Source of the DNA: Amyloporia xantha
Taxonomy: Eukaryota; Basidiomycota; Agaricomycetes; Polyporales; Adustoporiaceae
Length of the DNA stretch: 64,000 nt
Assembly (NCBI GenBank): GCA_036971615.1
Contig: JAYKKR010000036.1
Location: 124,001 to 188,000 of the forward strand
Direction: 5' to 3'
The notes under the pieces: model-generated
The model's input: the letters and a program-made list of their open reading frames with translations, nothing else
Databases searched by the model: none
What the model was told of the DNA's origin: nothing
Translations under genes and position numbers: made by a program
Part shown: in pieces, positions 51,078-61,601 of the stretch
Numbering within the stretch: position 1 is the stretch's first letter
Layout: each line of letters starts with the position of its first letter

Positions 51078-53167
51078 CTATGTCCGCCATGCAGATTTTC
51101 CGCGGATGACGAGTCCGCCGTCGAAGGAACCGACAGTCCACCCGTCATCCACGAGTGCCGACTTGACGGCAGGACCAAGGACGCCCACGCCATTGACGGA
51201 GTGTGTCCCGCGCCCAGTGATAATGTGGAGAGGCTTGGCTGGAAATAGTTCCATGAGAAATGTCAAACGAGAGAATATAAAATGGTATTTACAAGGCGAG
51301 GGCGTCCCGTCGCGAAGGAAATCCCTGACTATCTGGATAGCTTCAGCGACAGTCGTACCATGCAGATCCAACGTATCCGCGTTGTGAGACGTCAATCTGA
51401 AGCCATGATCAGCCCAAACACCCTTGTGCCCTAATCGATGGAATATAATTACCGCTTTGCCTGCACCATCTCGCGTGCAGCATCAAGCTGCTCCTGCCGA
51501 GCCTGCTGTTGTAGCCCGCGTGCCTATATTCGCCAATGAATAACGTAGAACGCAGCCCCAGAACACAGAGACACCCACCTGCTCCGCGTAATAGAACGCG
51601 ACCTCCCCACCCCTAGTCTTCGCGCTACCCCTCTGCCACGCGCGTCCAGCCTCGCGCAGCGCCTGTCTCCTCCTCTCCATTAGCTCGTTCGCGCGCGCGC
51701 GATGGCCAATCAACCCGCTTGGGGCCCCTCTTAGCTCGCCGACGTCGCCCTTCCCTCCCTTGCCCAGCCCATTTCCGCCGCTGCGTACTTTACGCTTATA
51801 CGCCGGAATCGATTCCGCAAGCGGGTGCGGGCCGCTGGGCTGACGTTGCGGTATGGTCTTCCATGCATTCGTCGGTGGAATAGTCGCGCGGGGTCGGTTA
51901 ACTGGAGAGGGGGAGGGTGTGCGTCGGCGAGGCGGTGGAGGAACAGGTGGCGGACCGCTTGGTAGATCCCTGACCGCCCTGACGGCACTATTGAATGCAG
52001 ACGACGACGGCACCGGTGAGTGATAGACGCCCCACTCGAACTCACCAGAGGCAAAATCGCGATCGAGCTCATGCAGCTGCCGAATAATGTCGAGAGCAGT
52101 GTCCGGCTGTCTGCGTGTGGCACGCAGGGCAAGCTGTGCGTCGGCCATCAGTTGATCGCGCTCTTCCGCGTTGAGGTCAGCATACTCGGGCGATGCGTTA
52201 ATGATATCGAGCATGCTGAAGAGGAGAGGTGCCTCCTCGGGAGTAAGGTCAACATCTGGTCCTAAGGTAGCACCTCCAGATGAGGACGCGATAGAGCGCA
52301 GCGCGCCACGGAGGGCCTTTGCCGGGGTGATGTACTCGGGCGAATGGAATGCGGACTGGAAGAACGAGGCAGGGTGCGATGGTATGAGGTTGGACAAATA
52401 GGACGCGACGGACGAGAATTGGGTCCAGGGATCAGGTGCAGCGAGGCGCGGAGAAGTGGGAGGAGCCCTTTCGTGCTGCTTCTGACGGATGTCCACCAGT
52501 GTGAATGTAGTCCCGCGCTTCTTGCTCTTTTTGACAACCTTGGAAGGCGACTTCTTCTTTCCCTCGACTACGAGCCAGCCAGGGTCTAAGTCGCCAGGTA
52601 TGTCTGCCTCGTCTAGCCCGTCCAGGCCTCTCTCTTCTAGCTCCCGTACATACTCGCTGCTGAGCAGACTCTCCACAACCGATTCCATATCAAGATCCTC
52701 TGCATTGCCTTGTGATTCGAGTTCACTCTGGAGCTTGGAGGTTCGAACATGAGGGAAGGCGGCTTGCAGGAAGCCAAGTGGAGAGCTGAAGGAGTATTGG
52801 CTAGACGAATCGGAAGATGAGCTCGAGGTCGTATGACTGTTACCCGGAGAGAAAAAATCCGCTGAGCTGCACGTCTCGTCTGTTACACTGACAGAATATG
52901 ACGATATGTGTGCGTTGGACAATTGTTCAGAGAGCTGGACTTCGTCTTGTAGTTCCTTCTCGGCTTGGGCCGCTAGTTGAGCCAGTACTGCCCGACATGT
53001 TTGTAGGTGCTCGGAGGAAGGGGCGTTGCTATCCTCGGACACATAGTCGGCTATGATAGCTGCGATGAGGGAGCTATCGAGAGGGGGAGAGAATTCGGCC
53101 TTGCAGCCGGTCGGTTCGAGCAGAGCAGATCATCAAGTCGAGATCGCACCTGTAGGATGTCAAACAT
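51078..53167 (-). CDS. CUE2: CUE/DUF1771/Smr-domain protein, Cue2-like
   Basis: Homologue of yeast Cue2 and human N4BP2, a ribosome-associated endonuclease family acting in no-go mRNA decay. Five exons (53150-53167, 51579-53099, 51453-51523, 51293-51396, 51078-51238) give 624 residues. A CUE-like ubiquitin-binding segment lies at about 110-155 (LGFLQAAFPHVRTSKLQSEL). A disordered Pro/Arg-rich middle follows. The DUF1771 helix region is HRARANELMERRRQALREAG to QARQEQLDAAREMVQ. The C-terminal Smr domain carries the DLHG signature (DTLDLHGTTVAEAI) and HIITGRGTHSVNG. The 18-nt first exon uses an AAG acceptor. An in-frame ATG 24 nt upstream (53191) could extend the start by eight residues. Confidence 0.85.
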
Positions 53168-53901
53168 GGTAGATTGTGGTATGAGTACCATAGTCATTTC
53201 GGTTGTGTAGACTGTAAAAGAGGTGAAAAAGGAGTCTTTCGAACTGGCCGCTTTTATGAACCTGTGGTGGAGGCTGGCAGAGGCTGACTACTGCCGGCCT
53301 CCGGGACGCTGCTACTTAATATGGCAATTCGTTAATTAGTCTGCGTCACTGCAGAGCCACTGCAGTCTCACCTCTTCCTCACGTGCTTCCGAGCTAATAA
53401 GCTTGTCATACGGGGGGGGGGTATGCCAAGCTAGTTAGCTTAGAAGTCGGTATTAGCCCTCAGTGGCAATAATTGTGCATTAAAGCTAGATCTATTATCT
53501 ATAGATATAACTCTGTTATCTAGAGGCCGATAGCAACGTATAATCAGCCTCGGGGATCCCCGCTCACCGAGTCCCGTGCCTCAGCCACCGTCTGCTGTGG
53601 CGGTGGCGCTCATCTGGCGTCGGTATCAGGCGCGCAGGCGCGCTCATCGTCTCGCACGGCGAGCTCGACTTCTACCTCAAAACGCCGCGCTTTCGCGCCG
53701 CTTTTTCTGTAGTACATAGACTCTCAATAGAACTTTCAATATGCCATGGCAAGGACAGAATCAATTAAGCCATACTCCGTAGAACATGAGTACTATCTAC
53801 AATATGAAGACTATTACTATTAAATGAAATACGATGTATAACGGTTGTCCAATCACGCGAGATTAAAGCCCTAACACCTTCGCGGTAGACCAAAGTCCTG
53901 G
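53168..53901. other. intergenic region with poly-G tract
   Basis: About 730 bp. It contains a 9-10-base G run near 53411, a CACGTG at about 53380, and GC-rich sequence with GCGC repeats at 53600-53700. No supported gene; it separates the housekeeping genes to the left from the transposon-related block to the right. Confidence 0.4.
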
Positions 53902-55670
53902 TTACGGAGCAGTACCCTCAGCCTTCTTCTTCCTCGGTCCGCGAGGCACCCCCTTGTCGCGGCGTGGAGCTCGCGGCTTCTTGGAGACAGTGACAAGTGT
54001 TCCGTCGGAACCTGAAACCGCGTTCACGAACGTAGTGTTAGGGTGCACCTTCTGGGAAGACGTGCCAGCATGCGGGCCCGGCATGAGCGATCCAGGAGCA
54101 GACTCGAGGGCCGGGAGCAAGGAGGTTTCACCGGAGGAGAACGTCGCTGGCGGAGAACCTGACGAGGGAGGCATGACACCTGCCGACATCGCTGTAGCGC
54201 TCTCATCGTTGACAGTGCTTCCGAGTGGAACATCAGCAGCCAATGAAGGGTCCACCGTCGGAGTGAGGGCTGCAGCACTGGGGGCAGATGGAGACTCACC
54301 CCGCGTCTCCTGCATCCGTGAGTCAAACGCGTCGCTCTCCCACTTCTCAAACTCGGCCCGCGAAAGCTTCCTGAATGACGTCGCGCCGGTATCCCAGGAA
54401 CGATAAAGCGTCTCCAGCTCCACGCGAGATGTGATCATACTTGGGCTACAGAACGCCGCCAACGGCCAGCCGTCGATTACAACACCATACGCTTGCGTAA
54501 TATGCTTGTCGAAGTTCATGTAGTACATGCGAGGAACACGCTTTCCTGCGACAAGACCTGTCAACGGCGTCAGTGCAAACAGCGCATGAGCAACGCTAGT
54601 GGTACTCACGAAGTTTGGAGAGGATGAGCTCGCTGGTGCGAGCTCGTAAGTTGGTCAAGAAGTGTCGAGCACTATCCAAGACTCCCTGTATTCCGCTGAG
54701 ACAGAAACCTTCCATCTTCACGGCAATGTCAGGGAGGCTATGATTGATGGCCAACGGGAAGAAATCGTGAAGCTTCTCGTCCGTAACAAAGACGTAGGGC
54801 TCGTTATAGTGGTCATGGTCTGCGCGAACCACAACCATGACGACCTCCATTCCTGTACGCGCATGAAGACGGATTAACTGGGACAAGTAATCAGACATGA
54901 GTCATCTTATATCTCAAATTAGATGGCGTACCTCTTCCTGGATACTTGCCATTGTCGCTCGGGAATCATGGAACGCGTTGAGGGGAATATTCTGACGAGC
55001 AAGTTGCTTCATCTCGCGTTGTTCTTGTAGTCTGCTTATCAGTGGATCCGTTGCAGCCACCTGTTCCTCGCGGGTCATGCTTTTCCACTTTGCGGAAATC
55101 TGTCCCATCAGCTCGGGACCCTTGTAGCGTGGGACTCCCTCTGCGAGTGCTATTTGAAACAAACTGGTTCAGCCATGATGTACCGATAACACGGAAAGAA
55201 TACATACCATTGTTTATCTCCGTGACTTGGTGGGAAACAAAGGCGTTCCAGCGGCTTGGTGCACGCTTCGTCTTCTGAGAGCGCGCATGCTGCATCAGTT
55301 CTTCTTCGTAGTATTTCTGTCCGTGGGATGGGAACTCGGCGCGAAGCTTGCTTGCTTCTTCGTGAAAAGTAGAACATGCTTGATTGAGTGCCGCCTTGTA
55401 CTTGATTTGCCGCTCCTTCCTCTGCTGAGCAAGAATCTGCTTGTCGGCAGCGTTACGCTTGGGAACAATTTGCTTTGTACGGACACGCCATGCAGCGCGT
55501 TTGAGAGTGGTGGTGAGCTTCCGAGAGGTGGATGGGAGACGTCGAAGCAGCTGGTTGGTGTCCTGCTTCGACCTAGTCCGGGCCATTCTTTGACGTGGCA
55601 GGTGACAGTCACGAGAAGCTGTCAAGGTGTCAAAGGAGCTTTTAAACCTTGAGGCACGTGACCTAGGCAT
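53902..55670 (-). CDS. HMG-box-like protein of an expanded agaricomycete family
   Basis: Four exons (55208-55670, 54932-55149, 54610-54877, 53902-54557) give 534 residues, all phases consistent, so the gene looks intact. After a basic N-terminus, RWNAFVSHQVTEINNG followed by LMGQISAKWKSMTREEQVAA resembles the core of an HMG box (helix, turn, KW-x-x-M/L-x-x-E-E). The next part has LHARTGMEVVMVVVR and VLDSARHFLTNLRART, conserved-looking but unknown. The C-terminal third is Ser/Pro/Thr-rich and ends in an AT-hook-like basic tail (KKPRAPRRDKGVPRGPRKKK). Such proteins occur in many copies in mushroom genomes (recollection). A second possible start is at codon 29 (MARTRSKQD). It is the last of three closely spaced minus-strand genes interrupted by the copia element. 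Confidence 0.7.
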
Positions 55671-55817
55671 TTTGTGATTAGGGGGCCACCTTGAGGATAT
55701 CTAAGAGATATGTTAAGCAGAGTATAGCGAAGGAAGAATGAATAGACATAGCATTGGATTCAGCTAGCTAGCTAGTCTATTGAATTAAGAGTTCAGCCCA
55801 TTGGCTCGTAGGCGGGG

Positions 55818-55822
55818 TAAGC
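55818..55822. repeat. target-site duplication, left copy
   Basis: TAAGC directly before the 5' LTR; the same five bases follow the 3' LTR at 61602-61606. A 5-bp duplication is normal for Ty1/copia integration and marks the two ends of one insertion. Confidence 0.9.
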
Positions 55823-56126
55823 TGTTGAACGATCAGTTTCCAACTATAGTAGTCGCACTTCCATACTTGGTAGTCAGTACTTACTCATTTCTATGATGTT
55901 CTATGACGTTCCATAGTATGTTCTTGTCTTACTTCATAGGCTCCACTTTCTTACTAAGAAATCTCCACTATGATTTCATTATGACTTCATATCTTACTCA
56001 GATATTCTATAGGTTTCTAGATACGATTACTAAGGAGCCTTTCATGCATGTATATAAGCAGGGCCTTACAGCCCACTAGAATACAAGACGGATTAGTCTC
56101 CTCTCCTCTATAGTCTGCGCTCAACA
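55823..56126 (+). repeat. 5' long terminal repeat
   Basis: 304 bp, TG...CA ends. It contains a TATATAAG box near 56051-56058, a likely transcription start region downstream of it, and CT-rich sequence at the right end (U5). It appears identical to the 3' LTR at 61298-61601. Confidence 0.95.
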
Positions 56127-56138
56127 GGTTATGAGCCC
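56127..56138 (+). other. primer-binding site, matches initiator tRNA-Met anticodon arm
   Basis: GGTTATGAGCCC starts immediately after the 5' LTR. Its complement, GGGCTCATAACC, is the anticodon stem-loop sequence of fungal initiator tRNA-Met, and the complementarity continues for several bases beyond. Priming from a cleaved half-tRNA, as described for Drosophila copia, is implied. Confidence 0.7.
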
Positions 56139-57028
56139 CGCTCTAATCTGTCTGACTACTGTGCAGTCATCTGTCTTCACTCTTCTATTTGCGCTTTCAC
56201 TTTCTCTTTTGCGCATTTACCCCTTCTATTGCCTTCTTCTTATAAGGCCCCTTAGTAGACTACGTAAGTACACAGTCCTCAGTTTTGTGACGAACTCTTG
56301 GGAGTCTGCACTTCAGTGGGCGGCTCTTAGAGGTCCAAATCCTCTCCTGGGAATAAGGCACCTTACGCGAAATAGTCAAAGGCGTAACAGGGCCCTCAGG
56401 CAACTGCGAAGCAAAACTCTGCGGCTCCATAGGTAGCTGTAGATAGAAGTACTATACAGTAGCTAGCTAGGCCTTGGGCAATACCCTCTGCGGCATAGTC
56501 TCGTCTCGATCGCTCACTTCCCTCGACTCTACCCTGCGTCTTGGCTATTTCGGCTAGCTGGGACAAAGGTTCACTTCAATAAGTGTCCATCTTTGAGCTA
56601 GAGACGTTGACTTCTTCATCAGAAGCAGCTGATCCAGTGGCAGATCAATCTCAGTCAGGCGACTCAGAGGGATCTTCACCAGAGCCAGTACAGCTTATAT
56701 CTGTCTACCCAACAGATTATAGCTGGAAATTCCCTTACGCAGGCGATTATATTGGTGGTCTTACAAGCGACGATCTTGGTTATTCTCCATACAATATTGA
56801 AAGTAACTCTCTTAGTCACACTGACAGTGAAGAGTACTTTCCAAACCTCTCCATCACATTTTTGGCTATACTTCTTCGATCCGATCCTTTTGATCAAGAA
56901 GTTAAAGAGGTTAAACCAGATCGATCGCCTCCATCAATTCCTCAATCAATTCCATCAATTCCTCGATCACCTTCCATCGCCTATCTCCTTCAGTCTGATA
57001 CTCGCCCTGACATTTTATTCTGATCGCC
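56139..57028 (+). other. copia leader with a 146-codon upstream ORF
   Basis: The leader holds an open frame at 56583-57023 (protein rich in Ser, Pro and Asp with TDYSWKFPYAGDY) that ends five bases before the gag ATG in another frame. Another frame at 56131-56436 starts just inside the primer site. Whether either is translated is unknown; a packaging-signal role for the RNA is equally possible. Confidence 0.45.
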
Positions 57029-58786
57029 ATGGATCCCTCCAAGATTCCTACCTCCACTATTCCCATTTTTGATGGTACAAACTATATTGCCTGGTCTAAC
57101 GCCATGCGAGGTGTTTTCAGATGGTCTGGTTCCTGGAACATTGTTGAAGGGAATTCAGGCACACCTCTTCCTCGTCCTACTGCTGCAGCTGCTGGAGAAG
57201 ACCTCCCTACAATCCAGGCTGCTTGGGATGAGAAAAATGACAAGGCACTTGGTTTGATGACCATCTATATTTCCTCCTCGCTACAATTCCTCATTGGCAA
57301 TACTACCACTGCTGCTGCAGCGTGGAAAGCAATTAAAGATCAGTATGCCAAGCCTGGTGCTGTTGGTGCATTTGTCTACTTTCAACAATTATTCAATACT
57401 CGCTTTGACGATGCCCAACCTCTTCGCCCTCAGATAACAGCACTTGAGGAAATTCGTAGTCGTACCGTTGATGCTGGGATTGCCATCTCAGATCAATTTG
57501 CTGCCCTCATTATTGTCAACGCCTTGCCCAATTCTTATCAGACCATTGCTTCGACTCTGCTGGCTACAGTTACAGATGTTTCTACACTTAAACCAGCAGA
57601 TGTCATCCCCAAAATAATTGAGGAAGAAGCTAGACGTCAGGCCTCTAAAAATGCTAATGTCTCTCGTGTCTCATCGACTACTCGTCTCCCAAAGAAATGT
57701 AATATCTGCGGGAAGACTAATCATTCGACTGAGAACCATTGGCCTGATGGAAAGCCACCTCAAAAGGGGAATAAGCAGGGCAAAGGCAAGGGCAAGCAAG
57801 GCGGTAATCAAGGTGGAAATAAGGGAAGTGGACAGAATCACGGTCAAAATAGTGGTAATACTGGAGCTTCACAAGGACAGGGACAGAATTCTGGTGCAAA
57901 AGTCAATAATCTTCTTATAGAATCTGTACCAGATGTAACGGTAGCATCTTCTTCGTCCAAATCAATTGACCTTTCCCTGTACCATGTGGGAGATGAGATC
58001 GCAAGATGGATGGTTGACTCAGGTTGTACTTCACATGTCACAAACGTCTTTGAAGATTTTGATCACTATCATGAATTTCCAGTACCTGGTCATGCGCACT
58101 TAGCCGGCGCAGATAAGACCATAGATATCAAAGGTGTTGGAATAGTTCTTCTGCGACATCAGAATAGTGATGGAATCATTGTCAACCTGACTCTTAAATC
58201 TGTCCTTTATATTCCTGAAGCGTCTCATCGTTTCTTTGCTCCACGTACCATTATTGACCAAGGAGGCTGCTATAGTGCCCATGGGGACACTATGAATTTT
58301 TGGGCAGGCTCCAAACCGGGTGAGAACCTAATCCTCACTGCGCGATCAAGCCATGATGGTTCAGGTTTCTATTGGCTTGAAACCAGAGTGTTTCATCCAA
58401 ACACCCGGCCTCAGACTCTGCAATCTGTGGAAGCTGACTATGACTTGTGGCATCAACGGTTTGGTCATGCGGGACGTAACACTATTCGTCAATTGCCTAA
58501 TCATGTTAATGGCGCACCAAATAGTCTTTCTTCAGCACCAAAGTCTGATCCTTGTGCTGGTTGTGCGCTTGGCAAGTCCCACAGACAACCGTTCCCACTC
58601 TCTTCTACTCGCGCTTCTAAACCATTGGAACTTATTCACTCAGATCTCGTCGAGATGCCATCTCTGTCCATTGATGGTTTCAAATATTGTGTCACATTTC
58701 TCGACGACTTCTCCTCATTTGGTGTCATGTATTACCTTAAGCGGAAATCTGATGCTCTCACCTGCTTTAAAAGTTATCGAGCATGG
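57029..58786 (+). pseudogene. copia gag-protease-integrase (N-terminal part), frameshifted
   Basis: The frame opens with a gag of the UBN2/DUF4219 type (IPIFDGTNYIAWSNAMRG). A zinc knuckle of unusual form follows (CNICGKTNHSTENH, with His in place of the last Cys), then a Gln/Gly/Lys linker. The aspartic protease active site is WMVDSGCTSHV. The GAG-pre-integrase zinc region is LWHQRFGHAG...CAGCALGKSH, and the first catalytic Asp of integrase lies in LIHSDLVEM. The reading frame is lost near 58787 in a G run, where one base is missing between the codons for Trp and Glu. The uncorrected frame runs to a stop at 58960. Confidence 0.9.
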
Positions 58787-60215
58787 GGGAAACTCAGCTT
58801 TCTACGCGACTTAAGCGTTTCTGCTCTGACAGAGGAGGAGAATTTATGGGTGAAGAGTTCACACAATATTTACATGAAAATGGTATTGAGCGCGAGGCGT
58901 CTATGCCACAAAGTCCACAGCAGAATGGACGTGCAGAACGTTGGCAGCAAACTATTGTAGAAAAAGCAGAAGCTATGCGTCATCATGCTGGTTTATCCAC
59001 AGGCTTCTGGAAACTTGCTGTTGAGACTGCCGTTCATATTTACAATCGTCAGCCATTCCGCAGAGCACACTGGCGTACTCCCATTGAATTATGGAATGGT
59101 ACTGTTCCAGATGTGTCGTACTTTAGAGTCTTTGGATGCCTAGCCTATGTACATGTTCAGAAGGAGCGACGCCAGGATAAGCTCACGGCTCGAGCTAAAC
59201 CTATGGTGTTCGTTGGCTATGAACCTGGATCAAAGGGGTATCGATTCTGGGATAAAGATAGCCGCTCCATTGTCTTATCGCGTGATGCGGTATTCAATGA
59301 GAGATCCTTTCCGAACAAAAGTGCGAATCCTATTCCCGCTGCCCAACAACCGCATGAGCCGCCCGTTCCTGTAGCTCCAGCACCACAGCCGGCCCTGCCG
59401 CTTGGTGATGATGATGCTAATAGGCCTGAACCGGATGCTGACTTGCCTCCACATCCGGGACCACCACCAGAACTGCCTAGAAACCCATCTCCTCCACCTC
59501 GTCCACCTTCTCCAGATGAGCCTCCAGTTCCACAACCTCCTCCATTTGTACCTAGACGCTCTACTCGGTCAACCGCTGGTAGACCTCCACCACGGCCTGA
59601 CAATGCATATGGTGATCGTCACCCTGCAGCTATACAGCGTGACATTGATCAAGGAGGTGGTTTACCTGACGTCATGGAGAATCTCATCTCATATCTTCCA
59701 TCAGAGTTTATTCTCAACGCCGATCCTCAGTACGGACCTTTTCCACAATCTTATCAGGAAGCAATCTCTCGCCCTGATTGGACTCAGTGGGAGGCCGCTA
59801 TGCAGGAAGAGATAGACTCTCAAATGGAGAATGGTACATGGGAGTTAGTCGACTTACCTCCTGGACGTAAGGCAGTACCTTGTCGTTGGGTTTACACTAT
59901 TAAACCTGGTGGTAGATATAAAGCTCGGCTTGTAGCCAAAGGCTTTAAACAGGTCAAAGGCATCGATTATGATGAAATATTCTCCCCTGTCGCTCGTTTT
60001 GAATCTATAAGATTCTTACTCGCCCATGCTGCTCTTAATGATTGGGAGGTAGAGGCTATGGATGTAAAGACAGCATTCTTATATGGCGAATTAGACGAGG
60101 AGATATATATGGAGCAACCAGAAGGATTCAAAGTCCCTGGTCAGGAACACAAAGTCTGTCGTCTTTTGAAGGCTATTTATGGTCTTAAACAGGCTGGCAG
60201 ACAGTGGAATAAAAA
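58787..60215 (+). pseudogene. copia integrase (C-terminal part) and reverse transcriptase start
   Basis: Second open segment (its frame extends 58783-60240). It begins with the rest of integrase, including FCSDRGGEF with the second catalytic Asp and the downstream Glu region (SPQQNGRAER). A long Pro/Glu-rich linker follows, then the copia-type reverse transcriptase opening WEAAMQEEIDSQMENGTW, ARLVAKGFKQVKGIDYDE and MDVKTAFLYGELDEEIYMEQP. The frame is lost in an A5 run at 60211-60215, where a sixth A would keep LKQAGRQWN in register with the next segment. Confidence 0.9.
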
Positions 60216-61271
60216 CTCCACAATGCGTTGTTGGAATTAGGGTTCACACGTACATATTCTGATGCGGGTATTTATGTGTATCGTCATCATGGGGGGGATT
60301 TAATACTTGTCGTATATGTTGACGATCTATTGCCAATTGGGTCTGATCGGCGTCAGATTGCATGGCTTAAAGGTTGTCTTCAGAAGCGATTTAATGTTCG
60401 TGATCTTGGGCCTGTAGAATCTTTTCTAGGCATGCGGATTACTCGAGATAGATCATCCAGAAATATTTGGCTTGATCAGTCTAAATACATTGAAGAGACA
60501 CTCGAGAGATTCCAAATGCTAGATGCAGCACCCACACGAACTCCCCTTCCATTTGGCGTACATCTTGTCAAAGCAGATCCTTCATATGAAGTTGATGCCA
60601 CCCTTCGTTCAAAGTACCAACAGCTCATTGGTTCACTTTTGTGGATCGCCTTAGGCACTCGTCCAGATATAGCCTATGCAGTTAATCACCTTTCCCAATA
60701 TTCTGCTAAGCCTACAATGCAACATTATAAAGCCGCACAATATATTCTTCGTTATTTGAACGGTTCACGTTCACTTCGGCTTTGCTACAAAGGCAGCGGA
60801 CTATCTGGACTCATAGGTTATTCTGATTCTGATTGGGCTGAGAACAAGGACGATAGGCATTCAACTAGTGGCTTTGTCTTCTTTATGGCAGATGCTGCTA
60901 TTTCATGGGTCTCGCGGCGACAAAAGACTGTCGCTCTGTCTTCAACAGAAGCAGAGTACATGGCATTGTCCGACTCTTGTCGACAATTAGCCTGGCTTCG
61001 GACTCTTCAGTCTGAGATTGGTTTTAAGCCGCAAAATGCCACACCTTTATGCATTGATAATAATGGTAGCATTTTTCTTGCGGTTAATCCAGCTCATGAC
61101 AGAAGAACCAAGCACATTGATATTCGGTACCACTTTTGCAGAGAGTTCATTGAAAACGGTCATGTTGATCTTTTCTTTGTACCTACTGCTGAGCAAAGGG
61201 CCGATATCCTCACTAAGAATTTATCTTTCTCTATTCATGAGAAATTTGTACATAGTCTTGGACTAGAGTAG
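60216..61271 (+). pseudogene. copia reverse transcriptase active site and RNase H
   Basis: Third open segment. It contains the reverse-transcriptase catalytic motif VVYVDDLL, FNVRDLGPVESFLGM, and the RNase H domain with GYSDSDWAENKDDRHST, ALSSTEAEYMAL and KHIDIRYHFCRE, ending at VHSLGLE. Catalytic Asp and Glu residues are all present, so apart from the two frame breaks the polyprotein looks functional. Confidence 0.92.
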
Positions 61272-61288
61272 TTAGCGACTATCTAGTT

Positions 61289-61297
61289 GAGTGGGAG
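61289..61297 (+). other. polypurine tract
   Basis: GAGTGGGAG directly before the 3' LTR, the expected plus-strand primer position. Confidence 0.75.
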
Positions 61298-61601
61298 TGT
61301 TGAACGATCAGTTTCCAACTATAGTAGTCGCACTTCCATACTTGGTAGTCAGTACTTACTCATTTCTATGATGTTCTATGACGTTCCATAGTATGTTCTT
61401 GTCTTACTTCATAGGCTCCACTTTCTTACTAAGAAATCTCCACTATGATTTCATTATGACTTCATATCTTACTCAGATATTCTATAGGTTTCTAGATACG
61501 ATTACTAAGGAGCCTTTCATGCATGTATATAAGCAGGGCCTTACAGCCCACTAGAATACAAGACGGATTAGTCTCCTCTCCTCTATAGTCTGCGCTCAAC
61601 A
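61298..61601 (+). repeat. 3' long terminal repeat
   Basis: 304 bp, apparently identical to the 5' LTR. It is followed by the right TAAGC target duplication (61602-61606). Read on the minus strand, its first 36 codons form an antisense tail on the interrupted host gene. Confidence 0.95.

Larger units (their letters stand above)
55823..61601 (+). mobile_element. Ty1/copia LTR retrotransposon, near-complete
   Basis: A 5779-bp element bounded by 304-bp LTRs that start TGTTGAACG and end GCGCTCAACA, with a TAAGC duplication outside. Internal order is primer site, a 0.9-kb leader, gag, protease, integrase, reverse transcriptase, RNase H, polypurine tract; integrase before reverse transcriptase defines copia. 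The two LTRs appear identical base for base by eye, so insertion is recent. Coding is open apart from two single-base deficits (near 58787 and 60211-60215). It sits in antisense orientation inside the last exon of a host gene. Confidence 0.96.
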
